DNA from: Paraglomus occultum
Taxonomy: Eukaryota > Glomeromycota > Glomeromycetes > Paraglomerales > Paraglomeraceae
Assembly (NCBI GenBank): GCA_910592205.1
Contig: CAJVPJ010001354.1
Location: 1-10,319 of the forward strand
DNA: 10,319 nt
Direction: 5' to 3'
Below the pieces are notes generated by a model, which did no database searches, was not told where the DNA came from, and was given only the letters and a program-made list of their open reading frames with translations. Of the stretch, positions 1 through 7,603 are shown piece by piece (position 1 is the first letter of the stretch; every line of letters begins with the position of its first letter). The position numbers were made by a program, and so were the translations under genes.

Positions 1-645
1 CCAGTGCGGAAAAATATGCAACAAACAGAGATCGGGTAAAAAGACTTTTTAACTTTTCGAGCGTAAGGTTTTCATCTAAAGACAGAGAAAGGTTATTGTG
101 AGACGTCTTGAAATGAGAAAAAAAACTTGTCAAGAGCACAAATATGGAAGCGCATATTTACTGGAATCATCCGAGCCTTGCCCACCAAACACTACGATCC
201 ATACTACGCTGACTATGACGACAAGAGTGCCAATGATATCCTTCTTTGTAATGCGCGTGCCGACCAGCACCCGTGCGAATACAAAGTTGAAAATGAGTGC
301 AACCGACCCGAGCGGAGCAACCCACTGTGCTTTCAAAAAGTCTAGGGACAAAGTTTGGATTGAGATTAGGTCTTTTGTTGTTTATAGTAGAATGTTATTG
401 CGCATTTTGACAATCTTACATAGTGCAATCGTGCTTCCAAACAGCTGACTGAGGACGTAAAGGTACAAGCCAACATGCCACAAAGGACGACCACATTCGT
501 TGCGTTGACGCTCAGCCGGTTGTTCAGAGTTTTTTATGTGGTCCAAGTTTAGCAAGTTTAGACCGGCAGCGTTCATTATACTAGCGATTACGGACACCAA
601 AATGCCAACGATAAACGAAAGCCAAGTAGTCTCTGTGTCTGCCAT
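1..645 (-). CDS. NIPA/DUF803-like magnesium transporter, 5' part (three exons, partial)
   Basis: Membrane protein of the NIPA (DUF803) family, whose members move Mg2+ and related divalent cations across plasma or endosomal membranes. Exon 1 is 645-420 (75 codons plus one base), intron 1 is 419-342 (GTAAGA to CCTAG, with a CTAAT branch-like site), exon 2 is 341-162, intron 2 is 161-76 (GTAAAT to CTTTAG), and exon 3 is 75-1 and runs off the window. All three exons join in phase 1 and give 160 open codons. Family-typical stretches are GLNLL near residue 28, GLYLYVLSQLFGSTIAL at 59-75 ending exactly at the splice, then FLKAQWVAPLGSVALIFNF and IIGTLVVI in exon 2. Four hydrophobic segments fall near residues 10-30, 57-75, 84-105 and 112-130. 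Family members are usually about 350-450 residues with around nine membrane spans, so less than half is present. Family assignment is confident; the exact ion is inferred. No disabling change is visible. Confidence 0.87.
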
Positions 646-720
646 GGTGACAAGATCTGTGAGATTGAAGAGGCGGGAAGGAGAGGAGAGGGAAAAAGGA
701 GTGAGGGAACTATATAAGTA
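646..720 (-). promoter_or_regulatory. Probable core promoter and 5' leader of the NIPA-like gene
   Basis: Read on the minus strand, the 75 bases before the start codon at 645 are almost pure pyrimidine (tracts of CTCTCC and TTTTTCC). They are preceded by TATATAG at about 716-710, roughly 65-70 bases upstream of the ATG. A TATA-like box followed by a CT-rich leader is common in fungal promoters. The transcription start itself cannot be placed from sequence. Confidence 0.4.
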
Positions 721-2821
721 GTAGAAGTGGATAAATAATATTTGTAAGGAATGTAATAATAAGGGAATGGGAGACTGATAAATATAAACCTAAATACCAA
801 AAATAAAATTAATATTTATATATTAATATTCGAAACACGATTTCACCCCTTCCTAACAGAGTAATGCATTGACAAAACGAGAATTTAAAGAACAAATTCA
901 GACTTACTCTTACTTTTCGAAAAAAACAAAAAGAAAGGTCTGCGTCTAACCAAATGCAAATGCAGAATGTTTATTATAGTAACCGGGAAAAGTGAACATC
1001 CGCACGACTGACACTAGTACGCAGTTTGCATAATGTGTATTTGCATTACAGACGTATTTGTTCAAAAACGAACTTTATCTAGATTTAGTCCGCAGTAGGA
1101 ATCACAACGCATTGTCCGGAATATTCCATTTATGCTCGACCAATCACGGGTTCACATGCTGTAGTTACAAAGTTATATCGGAATAAAGATTACAAAGTAG
1201 CCTGTTTAGAAATTCATTATAATAATAGTAACAATGGTTTAATAATAATAATAAGATTTCGCAGAGTAAGCGTATTTAGCAATTCAGTATCACTACACAA
1301 GCTGACACCAATGGTATTGAACGATCGTGTCACCAAACAATTAAACAAATAAATTAGGTCCGAGCTTTTTCTGCTCTTATTTGCTGTGTTCTCATAATTA
1401 CAAAGTGTCAGTCCTCGGTATAACCTGCCGCGAATCTAATCTGTCGAGATGAGCAATTTTGATTGCACGACAACCGAATCAATCATTCGATCCCCCAGAT
1501 AAAGAGAGAGGGAGATTGTAAATCACACGATTAACCTATCTCCCAAGCTTTTTTTTTTTATAAATGACATGCATAAGGGGAGGGAGAGGTTTGATATTTC
1601 ATAATTAATTGCTTTTAAACCCCATTCATGACCAATCAGTTTAATTGTGATTACAACACATCCAGACTTGTAAAGGGATTGTCGGGCCCATATTGAACCT
1701 ACTTTTGACCACAGACAATGTTTATTTGATACAACCGGAAAAGTACTTTGCGTCCATTAGACTCCATCGACATTGTCAGGCTAAAAATGTCTCGTTGTCA
1801 AAGAAAGCGCACATATGGACAACACATATATAAACATCCCTTGTTATAGTTTATGCTTGTTTGCCGTAATACAGCAGATGTGACAAGATGTCTTGCATGT
1901 AATGACAATTATCGTTTAAATCGAGCGTTACTTGTTTGCAAGAGCGTTTGTTATATTGCCAGTGTTAAATATTCAATGTTTCTTATTCCTCGCTTGTGAG
2001 AAAAATGTAGTACATTCTATATTGTATGGACAGAATTGGAAAAACTATATAATGACCACATTGAAGGTTTGAATGATGTGTAACTAGTGGCTGATTTAAA
2101 AGACATTATCGGTAAGTTATTATTATGGTGAAAGGGCCTTTGTTCAAAAAGAGCAGGACATTTACTTATTAGCCATATTGGTATGTTACGGTGCATTGCT
2201 TAATGATCATTTAATATCAATGGTCTGCAGTGTTAAGCGATTAGCAATCATAAAACAAGACTAAACAAACTATTATTTAAATATGTGCGTAATAATGGCA
2301 TTGTTCTTGTGTAAGGCTTCGAAGGGAAATAGCAATAGAGTATTGTTATATAGGCTGAAACAGTGTTTACGGTGGCATTTGTTTTTTATACGGATACGGG
2401 TTCACTATATTAACAAAGATAGAACATTCCAGAGTTTTAGATGAATGTAAAGAGTGAATCCATATGTTTAAGGCCAAGCACATGTACCCAGCTGGGCGAC
2501 TGACGTTTCAGTAGCATATGGTTTTAGGCACACGGCGCAGACATATATCAAGTTAGCTCACGTCAACAGTTGAGTAAATCATCAACACATAGCTTGGTTT
2601 TTTAGCTTGGTGTTTTTGCTAGATATTACATTACGCTTGAATGTTGTAACGAAATCAGTCATCAAGTTGCTGAGAAATAAGAGTTCGAGCATAACTCAGT
2701 TTTTATATTCATGGAAGTGAATTTGTTCGAAGGCATGTTATACGAGTAAAATTAGATTTCGAACCTAGTAAAGTCAAATTTAATTAATATCACCACTTAT
2801 TGGAAATAATCCGGCGTTCCA
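721..2821. other. Long AT-rich stretch with no supported gene
   Basis: About 2.1 kb in which I see no convincing gene, RNA or transposon end on either strand. Reading frames reach at most about 50 codons; the longest noted are plus-strand 1853-1999 (48 codons, five cysteines) and one starting at the ATG near 2294. Both are of a length expected by chance. Short AT-rich runs, an ATA/ATT microsatellite-like patch near 1220-1255 and an imperfect hairpin at 1510-1544 are present but unremarkable. Confidence 0.5.
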
Positions 2822-2956
2822 TCAAAACTCTTGAATCGGTTAAAGCACAATAGTATCTCCATATCCTCTTCTGAAAATCGCAGTATAAACTGTTTCATAA
2901 CCACCAGATCCAATCTCTTCGAGTTCGCTATGCTGCATGTATATACTTAATTTTAG
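2822..2956 (-). pseudogene. Protein-kinase N-lobe remnant (glycine loop and first beta strands)
   Basis: A minus-strand reading frame ending at 2840 contains ELEEIGSGGYETVYTAIF, matching the ATP-binding glycine loop of a eukaryotic protein kinase (GxGxxGxV pattern, with the third glycine replaced by Glu). It then reads YGDTIVL. At the point where the invariant lysine of the VALK-type motif should come there is TAA, followed in frame by PIQEF and a second stop. The rest of the kinase is missing, since a full domain needs about 250 residues. Lineage-specific kinase families with similar N-lobes are very large in Glomeromycotina, which fits the suspected host, but that link is inference. The reading frame opens at 3034, but its first 25 or so codons do not look kinase-like. 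Confidence 0.55.
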
Positions 2957-3034
2957 CACAGCGGACGTATTTTCATGATGGACCATTGAATCGTCTTTTC
3001 GAGCACATGGTTCTTGGACGATCAAATTATCCAA

Positions 3035-4091
3035 ATATTACCTGGTTTTGCTTATCAACTATCTTTTTGAGTGTCACACGTGTCAATTCATGTGTTGCTA
3101 TACGTATATGGAGTCAAAACAAAAATGGGTTTATCTCTGGTTCTAGAAATTTGTACGCGCCAGCATAATACATCCTCATATTTTGGCTTTATTAGACAAT
3201 ACTTCTGTTTGCTGTTTGGATTGCATCATATGTGAATCTGATGGAGGGTTTAAATATAATTATGTTAAACACATTAGTTTAGGTTACACCCATTCAATGC
3301 GATTGCGTCGTCATTAAATTGAACAAGCATTAAAGAAATGTTTCATAATAAAAGTTGTAAGAATGGCCATCCCTTGAATATCGGTATTCTCACAGATTTT
3401 TATCCATATATTTTAATTCGCGCAGCACGTCTCATCTTAATTACATTTTTATATCATCAATTTAACCTCGTGACGATGAGTTTACGATCGCATCGACATT
3501 GCAGGAGTTGGCGATAATTGGCATTAGCGTCGTCATTGGAGCGATCCATTCAGACGAGTAATATGGTTGACTTTTTTGAATATTTTTAGTTAAATTGAGT
3601 TTCGCAAATTATTCTAAAAATTATAAACCACATGTTTATTACGGCGCGAGCACGAGACTGTAATGCAAAAATGCTCCATATATTATTCAAGCATTAAGAT
3701 ATTAATTTTGATTTGAAGCTTCTTTGAAGCTTCTTTGAAGCTCACAGATTCTTTCATCTTTAAGGACTCTTTTTTTAAATTCCTCATGAGTAAGGATAAG
3801 ATTTCCCATTTGATTCAAAATTTTCCTTGAAATAGAACCGTTCAGGCCCTAGACGAGCCTTTATGTATATATAAATTTTTTAATACAATAAGTAAGTTTT
3901 CGTTACTACTGGTTTTGTATCCGGGCATAAAAAGTGGAGTGCAGTATATCGCATGAAGCATCAAATGCAATCCGTATGTTTAATACGAGTTTATCCTTAA
4001 GAGTTTTCTTATCTAGCTTTTTAAATACCTATCATACATTAATCGTGCGATGTCGAGTCCCAATCATGAATGCTTATCACAGTTGAGTAAA
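3035..4091. other. AT-rich stretch without a supported gene
   Basis: Apart from the short tandem repeat at 3712-3744, nothing here could be assigned. Two short open stretches were considered: minus-strand codons around 3040-3170 broken by one stop, and plus-strand codons around 3475-3565. Neither carries a motif and both are short enough to be chance. Confidence 0.45.
3712..3744. repeat. Three-copy 11-bp tandem repeat (TTTGAAGCTTC)
   Basis: Three head-to-tail copies of TTTGAAGCTTC at 3712-3722, 3723-3733 and 3734-3744; the third ends in CA instead of TC. Each unit contains a GAAGCTTC palindrome, so the array also has self-pairing potential. It sits in gene-free DNA and is most simply explained by replication slippage. 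Confidence 0.85.
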
Positions 4092-4739
4092 TTAGTAAAA
4101 TAGAATTGCTGGTTTAGAGGACTCCAACAGAGCCTTTTCGGGACAAACAATGACGTTATGGCAAATTGCGATGTTTTTCAACAAGTAATTGATTTTATAG
4201 TGTATAGTTGCTGAGAATTTTATCGCTTGACTCGTTTATCTGATTTATGTAAAAGTAACTCTCTAGAGAATTATGGAGTACAGATAGTTCAGGATAATAC
4301 CTAGCCTTTTCCATTATTTCTTCGGCTGACACACAAACGCCTTTGATTTTTGTCTACTAAGACTAACTGACTTTCGACAAGAGAATCAATAAATTTTTGG
4401 AGTCTTCTGGTCTTGCAATCATACTCTCGCGTTTTTTCCCCAATAATTGTGACAGATTAAAACGACATCGGATTAAAACGACTTTTTTCCTATTTTAATA
4501 TGAAATTGTTAGAAAATTTTTGGGGGTAATTTTTTAGATTTTTTTTTTTAAATTTTGAACTAGAATTAGGGTGGTGTTTGATAATAGAAGAGTATATGTG
4601 GGTTTCTGAGTTTTAAGGGTGGACTCAAAAAGACCCCAAAAGTCGTTCTAATCCGATGTCGTTTTAATCCGCCACAATAATTTGTATTATCCCGGAATTC
4701 AAAGGCTATCTTGTCTCTCCATTGTTTTGCTTTTCTGTG
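4092..4739 (-). pseudogene. Unrecognised decayed coding sequence, split by a MITE
   Basis: Minus-strand codons stay protein-like over about 420 bases once the MITE at 4447-4677 is set aside, but in shifting frames. From 4739 to the insertion the frame contains QWRDKIAFEFRD. From 4446 to 4301 a second frame contains KTRRLQKFIDSLVESQLVLV. From 4353 to 4195 a third contains SAEEIMEKARYYPELSVLHN. From about 4220 to 4092 a fourth contains NIAICHNVIVCPEKALL. The residue composition (charged helices, few runs of one residue) is that of a folded protein, and each switch can be explained by a small indel. A TTTTTTTACAG acceptor-like site lies just upstream, near 4741-4750. I do not recognise the family; the ICHNV stretch loosely recalls P4-type ATPases, but too weakly to claim. 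A multi-intron live gene is less likely because the frame changes lack intron-length gaps. Confidence 0.45.
4447..4677. mobile_element. 231-bp MITE with 40-bp terminal inverted repeats and TAA target duplication
   Basis: Left arm 4447-4486 and the reverse complement of 4638-4677 match at 37 of 40 positions; all three differences are A on the left arm against G on the right. Both arms start TTGTG and contain the unit GATTAAAACGAC twice, separated by ATCG, so each end carries a direct repeat inside the inverted repeat. TAA flanks the element on both sides (4444-4446 and 4678-4680), consistent with a 3-bp target-site duplication as made by PIF/Harbinger-type transposases (TWA). The 150-bp interior is AT-rich and non-coding. 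The element is non-autonomous. Its superfamily is inferred from the duplication length only. Confidence 0.85.
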
Positions 4740-4829
4740 CTGTAAAAAAATCTCTCACCGATCAAATTAAAAAGATATTTGTCATAGTTATTGTCCGCAT
4801 AAACCATCTCATAAACACAATCTCGAAAA

Positions 4830-5270
4830 TTGCTACAAATTCGTGAACCGATACAACCTATACCTCAGATGAATGTAGCTAAGCTTAGTAGTTACGCCGA
4901 AGAATTAGTCAAACAATTGAAAGATCAAAAAAACACGGGATTATGCACAAAATTGAATCCGGGAATTAGGCTTGGAAATTTTTATGTACTGGAAATAAAT
5001 ACTGTGATGTAAATTATGAAAATTAAACAAGAATCTAATTTTAAACGTAATTATGATGACAAATATGTTATAAGTTATGGGAGTGCGATGCAACCAGAAG
5101 ACTCAAACGCGCAAGGAAATTGGTAAAAAGATTCAAGCATGTATAAAGAAAAATCGTGGAATGGATTTACTGCCCTGATGAATTAAATGCTCAGAAACTC
5201 GCCTTACACTATGCATGTTTACAAAATATTAAAGCAGAAATGCACCAGATTAGTAACGTACCTATTCAGC
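4830..5270 (+). pseudogene. Unrecognised plus-strand coding remnant
   Basis: Two protein-like plus-strand stretches lie in tandem. The first (4830-5012) is 60 codons long, starting with a non-ATG codon, and contains MNVAKLSSYAEELVKQLKD and NPGIRLGNFYVLE. The second opens at 5060 after a stop, contains DATRRLKRARKLVKRFKH, meets one in-frame TAA, then continues with WIYCPDELNAQKLALHYACL. They look like pieces of a mainly helical soluble protein, broken by at least one frameshift and one nonsense codon, or interrupted by an intron. The family is unknown. The 3' end runs up to the tail of the oppositely oriented ATPase remnant, so the codons beyond about 5270 are doubtful. Whether it belonged to the same element as that ATPase cannot be told. 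Confidence 0.3.
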
Positions 5271-5304
5271 GTAAAAGTATTATTGCTATGCCCAAATGTC
5301 GCCT

Positions 5305-5788
5305 CTATTTTTCTAATTTCAAAGCATGATCCCAACCCAACCGAATATATAAAGAATCGTCTTTCTCTCTAGTCAAGCCCATTACAATGAACTGCCTAAC
5401 CTTGTGAATTCTTGTCAATTATATCAACGGCGTTACGTCATTTTTTTGTATAACTTCAACCAGTTCATTTATATCAAAAAGTACACTATAATCTAAAATT
5501 TTTCTTATTATTTCGGACAATCGAAAAACTCTGGGTTACGTAAATTGAATTTATGTTGGAGTGGCGTCCCTCAGTGAAGTAAGGGATAATTTTTTCCTGT
5601 ACCTTTTTAGGTTCACTCGCATAAATCTTCGAATATAACCAATGTTTCTCTTTCTGGAGAAAATTCGTCAATTTTTGGTATTTTGTCAGGCTTCTTTGCT
5701 CGAAACGTAATATGGCTTTGGTTATTCGGTAACATTCTCTCAAATGTTTATGTTTGGGATGGTGTCTAATCAAGACTAAATTAAATGG
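5305..5788 (-). pseudogene. Polinton/Maverick-type (A32-like FtsK/HerA) DNA-packaging ATPase remnant
   Basis: Polintons and related double-stranded DNA viruses encode an ATPase that pumps genomic DNA into capsids. The main frame (5788-5486) contains EPKKVQEKIIPYFTEGRHSN and then SIYVTQSF. The YFTxGRHxN plus hydrophobic strand and Gln is the pattern I know from polinton ATPases just after Walker B. Directly before it, in the neighbouring frame at 5642-5622, is LVIFEDL, a Walker B strand with Glu where the first Asp is usual. After the stop at 5486 the family-like C-terminal part continues in another frame (FDINELVEVIQKND, one TAA, then RQFIVMGLTREKDD and LGWDHALKL) and stops at 5307-5305. At least two frameshifts and a nonsense codon make it non-functional. 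The Walker A end is absent; about 160 codons remain of a usual 230-250. No capsid, protease, integrase or polymerase gene was identified nearby. Confidence 0.6.
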
Positions 5789-6060
5789 TCATTATGGAAA
5801 TCCTTACACTCCTGAAAACTTTTTTCGCACACCAGTGTGTACAAATTTATTATTGCAGAACAATGGCGCTCTGCGCCTCTCTATGGCCAGTGTGTGGTAG
5901 TGGTATATTTAACGAATATTTAATAGCAATAAAAATTTTCGAAATAGTTACACAGAATCTCAAAGCAATTAATTTCTGAGAAGAAGGTAATTTATAGATA
6001 TTATTATAATCACCCGTAAGTTACATGAAGTATTCAGAACACAAATAAAATTACCACAAG
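5789..6060. other. Non-coding segment upstream of the ATPase remnant
   Basis: No gene recognised. CCAGTGTGT occurs twice in direct orientation (5832-5840 and 5887-5895), and GGCGC TCT GCGCC forms a small perfect hairpin between them. Read on the minus strand from about 5842 the sequence is CACTGGTGTGCGAAAAAAG, which resembles a Tc1-like terminal repeat in style, but no inverted partner was found in the window. The ATPase-like reading ends at this segment. Confidence 0.35.
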
Positions 6061-6389
6061 TTATATAAATGTTTCTCTTTGCTCCATCAACATGTCAAAC
6101 TTCTTCGAGTTTATCGCCGGAAGAGTAAGTTCTTGTTTATTGTAGGGCAAGAACACAACGTCAAGATACTTGCGAAAAACAAGTACGTAGCAGAGAATGA
6201 GAATGACTTCTAGTGTATAAAGTTATTTACTGATGGCCGTATATTTAGATATCTTAAACCTTCCCCAAGTGCTTCAATTGCTTCTCCCGTGCTCCGGGCC
6301 GAAAAAAACCATCCTGATATGCTAGCTATAATTATCCAATAGAACAGCGCTAGTTTTAACAATAAACATGGAGTTGTTGGCCAAGCCAT
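6061..6389 (-). CDS. Possible small two-exon membrane-protein gene
   Basis: An ATG at 6389 (A at -3, G at +4) opens 59 codons without a stop. The sequence has one strongly hydrophobic segment, LALFYWIIIASISGWFFSA at about residues 13-31, followed by an amphipathic helix (TGEAIEALGEGLRYL). A donor-like GTAAAT at 6230 could splice to an AG at 6170-6169, removing 62 bases. This would join residue 53 to a second open stretch, YLDVVFLPYNKQELTLPAIN and onward, that ends at TAA 6063-6061. The spliced product would be 88 residues: a single-pass membrane anchor with a short soluble tail. Without splicing the first exon ends at TAG 6212-6210. I do not recognise the family, and the acceptor (GCAAG) is weak. 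It may be a live small gene or a decayed fragment. Confidence 0.35.
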
Positions 6390-6672
6390 AATAAGTTTTT
6401 TAGTTACATATGGGGCAACAAATTACAATAACACACTATCTGTTTCGAGATTCGCAAACACTTACAGCCTGCAAGATGGCTCTGTCACAGTAGTATGAGA
6501 AGTGTTATTATATTTACCGCATGCCGTATATATGTTAAGCTCCAATTTTGTCTTTTTCTGTCAAAGGAAAAGGGTTCGACATGTGGACAGAGTTCCAGAT
6601 GTATGTTTTACGGCGTTGAGAATAAACTAAATAACTCTTAAAGGCGATCTCGAATATAATTACCGTATTCTT
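6390..6672. other. No supported gene; one donor-like site upstream of the small ORF
   Basis: Nothing coding was recognised. On the minus strand a strong donor-like GTAAGT starts at 6465 after CAGGCT, about 75 bases upstream of the small-ORF ATG. It could belong to a 5' leader exon, but no matching acceptor is obvious. Confidence 0.25.
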
Positions 6673-6714
6673 CCGAAAATAAGCAACATTCCAGAATAAA
6701 TGATTACGTATTTA

Positions 6715-6906
6715 CCGTAAACTCTCATCGGTATTGTTATAAAAAACTAACCCCCTACCCCCCTTGATTACCGCAGTTCGCGATTAATTATGTAACAAAC
6801 AAAAGAACGCGGACAATTGTTATCATGTTGCATTGTTCTAAGTCGTCTCATGAATAAGCACCGCTTCATATGATGAGGGTAGGTGCTTATTCATGAGAGT
6901 TTACAG
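6715..6906. mobile_element. 192-bp TA-flanked MITE ending in a strong hairpin
   Basis: The left end CCGTAAACTCTCAT (6715-6728) and the reverse complement of the right end CTGTAAACTCTCAT (6906-6893) match at 13 of 14 bases. TA flanks both sides (6713-6714 and 6907-6908), as expected for Tc1/mariner/pogo-type insertion. Within the right half, TCTCATGAATAAGCACC (6846-6862) pairs perfectly with 6882-6898 around a 19-base loop, so the right terminus folds back on an internal copy of itself. No coding capacity. Confidence 0.6.
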
Positions 6907-6914
6907 TAATTGAT

Positions 6915-7042
6915 TTTATTATTACAATAAAGAAAATGATTAATCCGTCTTATCAATGATGTCAATGATATCATTCTTTATTATTACAATAAAGGGAAAA
7001 TGATTAATCCGTCTCATCAATGATGTCGCAATGATATCATTC
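6915..7042. repeat. Imperfect tandem duplication (62 and 66 bp units)
   Basis: Unit 1 (6915-6976) and unit 2 (6977-7042) abut directly. Both run TTTATTATTACAATAAAG, then AAAATGATTAATCCGTCT, then ATCAATGATGTC, and end AATGATATCATTC. Unit 2 carries small insertions (GG after AATAAAG, GC after GATGTC) and a T-to-C change. Each unit ends in the perfect palindrome AATGATATCATT. The duplication copies the tail of the acidic minus-strand open stretch described for 6673-7194. Confidence 0.85.
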
Positions 7043-7370
7043 TCGCCAATGATGGAGTCAGTGGTAACATCATCATTGTCGCTGACATCATCAGAGTCCA
7101 AATATTACACGTTTTAAAAGACTTAACAATTATATCGGTAGAAATACCTTCCCATGAACAAACATACATCACTAAGACTCGCGCTTATTTTCGGTACTAG
7201 TTTGTTCTGGAAAATTCGTATCTCAGGAATCTGATTGGAAGTTCAACGCATCATGGCGATCCATGCGCGCCTTAAATTGAGCTCAATCTTCTCCCTTATT
7301 CTTTCTTTCCTTCTGACCCATTTTCATATACACTTTACTTTTCGCTTTACTATATCCTTGCTTCGTTATA

Positions 7371-7569
7371 CACAGTGACATTCACTTTAACGAACTCTCA
7401 CTTTAACAAAGACTAATTAAATATTCGCTTTAACGAACTGTGGTCAAAATCAATCATATTTAATTCCGTTCGGTTTAACGAATTTTACTAATAAACATTC
7501 AGAATAACGAAGTTTTAGGATTTTTTTTCTAATGGAACGGACCCCTTCGTTAAAGTGAATGTCACTGTG
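7371..7569. mobile_element. 199-bp pogo/Tc1-like MITE with perfect 24-bp inverted ends
   Basis: The first 24 bases (7371-7394, CACAGTGACATTC then ACTTTAACGAA) are exactly the reverse complement of the last 24 (7546-7569). TA lies on both sides (7369-7370 and 7570-7571), the target duplication typical of Tc1/mariner/pogo transposases. The inner half of the terminal repeat, TTCACTTTAACGAAC, recurs as variants through the element: direct copies start at 7381, 7397, 7424, 7469 and 7498, and an inverted copy spans 7545-7559. There is no coding capacity, so it would depend on a transposase made elsewhere. The perfect ends suggest comparatively recent movement. Confidence 0.87.
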
Positions 7570-7603
7570 TACACAAGAACGAACTCGTAACAGAAGACCT
7601 TAT

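Larger units (their letters stand above)
6673..7194 (-). mobile_element. Possible decayed DNA transposon bounded by a 12-bp inverted repeat
   Basis: CCGAAAATAAGC at 6673-6684 recurs inverted as GCTTATTTTCGG at 7183-7194. Between them lie the hairpin MITE, the tandem duplication and a 54-codon minus-strand open stretch (7104-6940). That stretch begins with a very acidic run (DSDDVSDNDD, then IIGENDII) and stops at 6942-6940. Acidic C-terminal tails are frequent in pogo/CENP-B-like fungal transposases, so this could be the last piece of such a gene. The inverted repeat does not extend beyond 12 bp and no clear target duplication flanks it, so this is a weak call. Confidence 0.25.

Noticed and set aside
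98-448. Plus-strand 116-codon ORF over the NIPA-like gene
   Set aside because: It lies antisense to three splice-consistent exons with clear family similarity; its own translation shows no motif.
588-800. Minus-strand 70-codon ORF overlapping the promoter
   Set aside because: It is the CT-rich promoter read in another frame, giving low-complexity Ser/Pro/Leu sequence.
1470-1500. TTCGATCC-like motif suggesting a tRNA T-arm
   Set aside because: No paired acceptor, D or anticodon stems could be built around it; no tRNA was found anywhere in the window.
1510-1544. Imperfect 15-16 bp hairpin (GGGAGAT to ATCTCCC)
   Set aside because: It has several mismatches, no downstream feature and no matching copy in the window.
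1853-1999. 48-codon plus-strand ORF with five cysteines, preceded by TATATAA at 1827
   Set aside because: ORFs of this size are expected by chance here; a similar one without cysteines starts near 2294. There is no signal peptide and no recognised family.
3040-3170. Minus-strand codons upstream of the kinase fragment, open except for one stop
   Set aside because: They show no kinase-like or other motif, and the stretch could easily be chance.
3475-3565. Plus-strand open stretch with hydrophobic LQELAIIGISVVIGAI
   Set aside because: Only about 30 codons with stops on both sides, no start codon and no splice sites that extend it.
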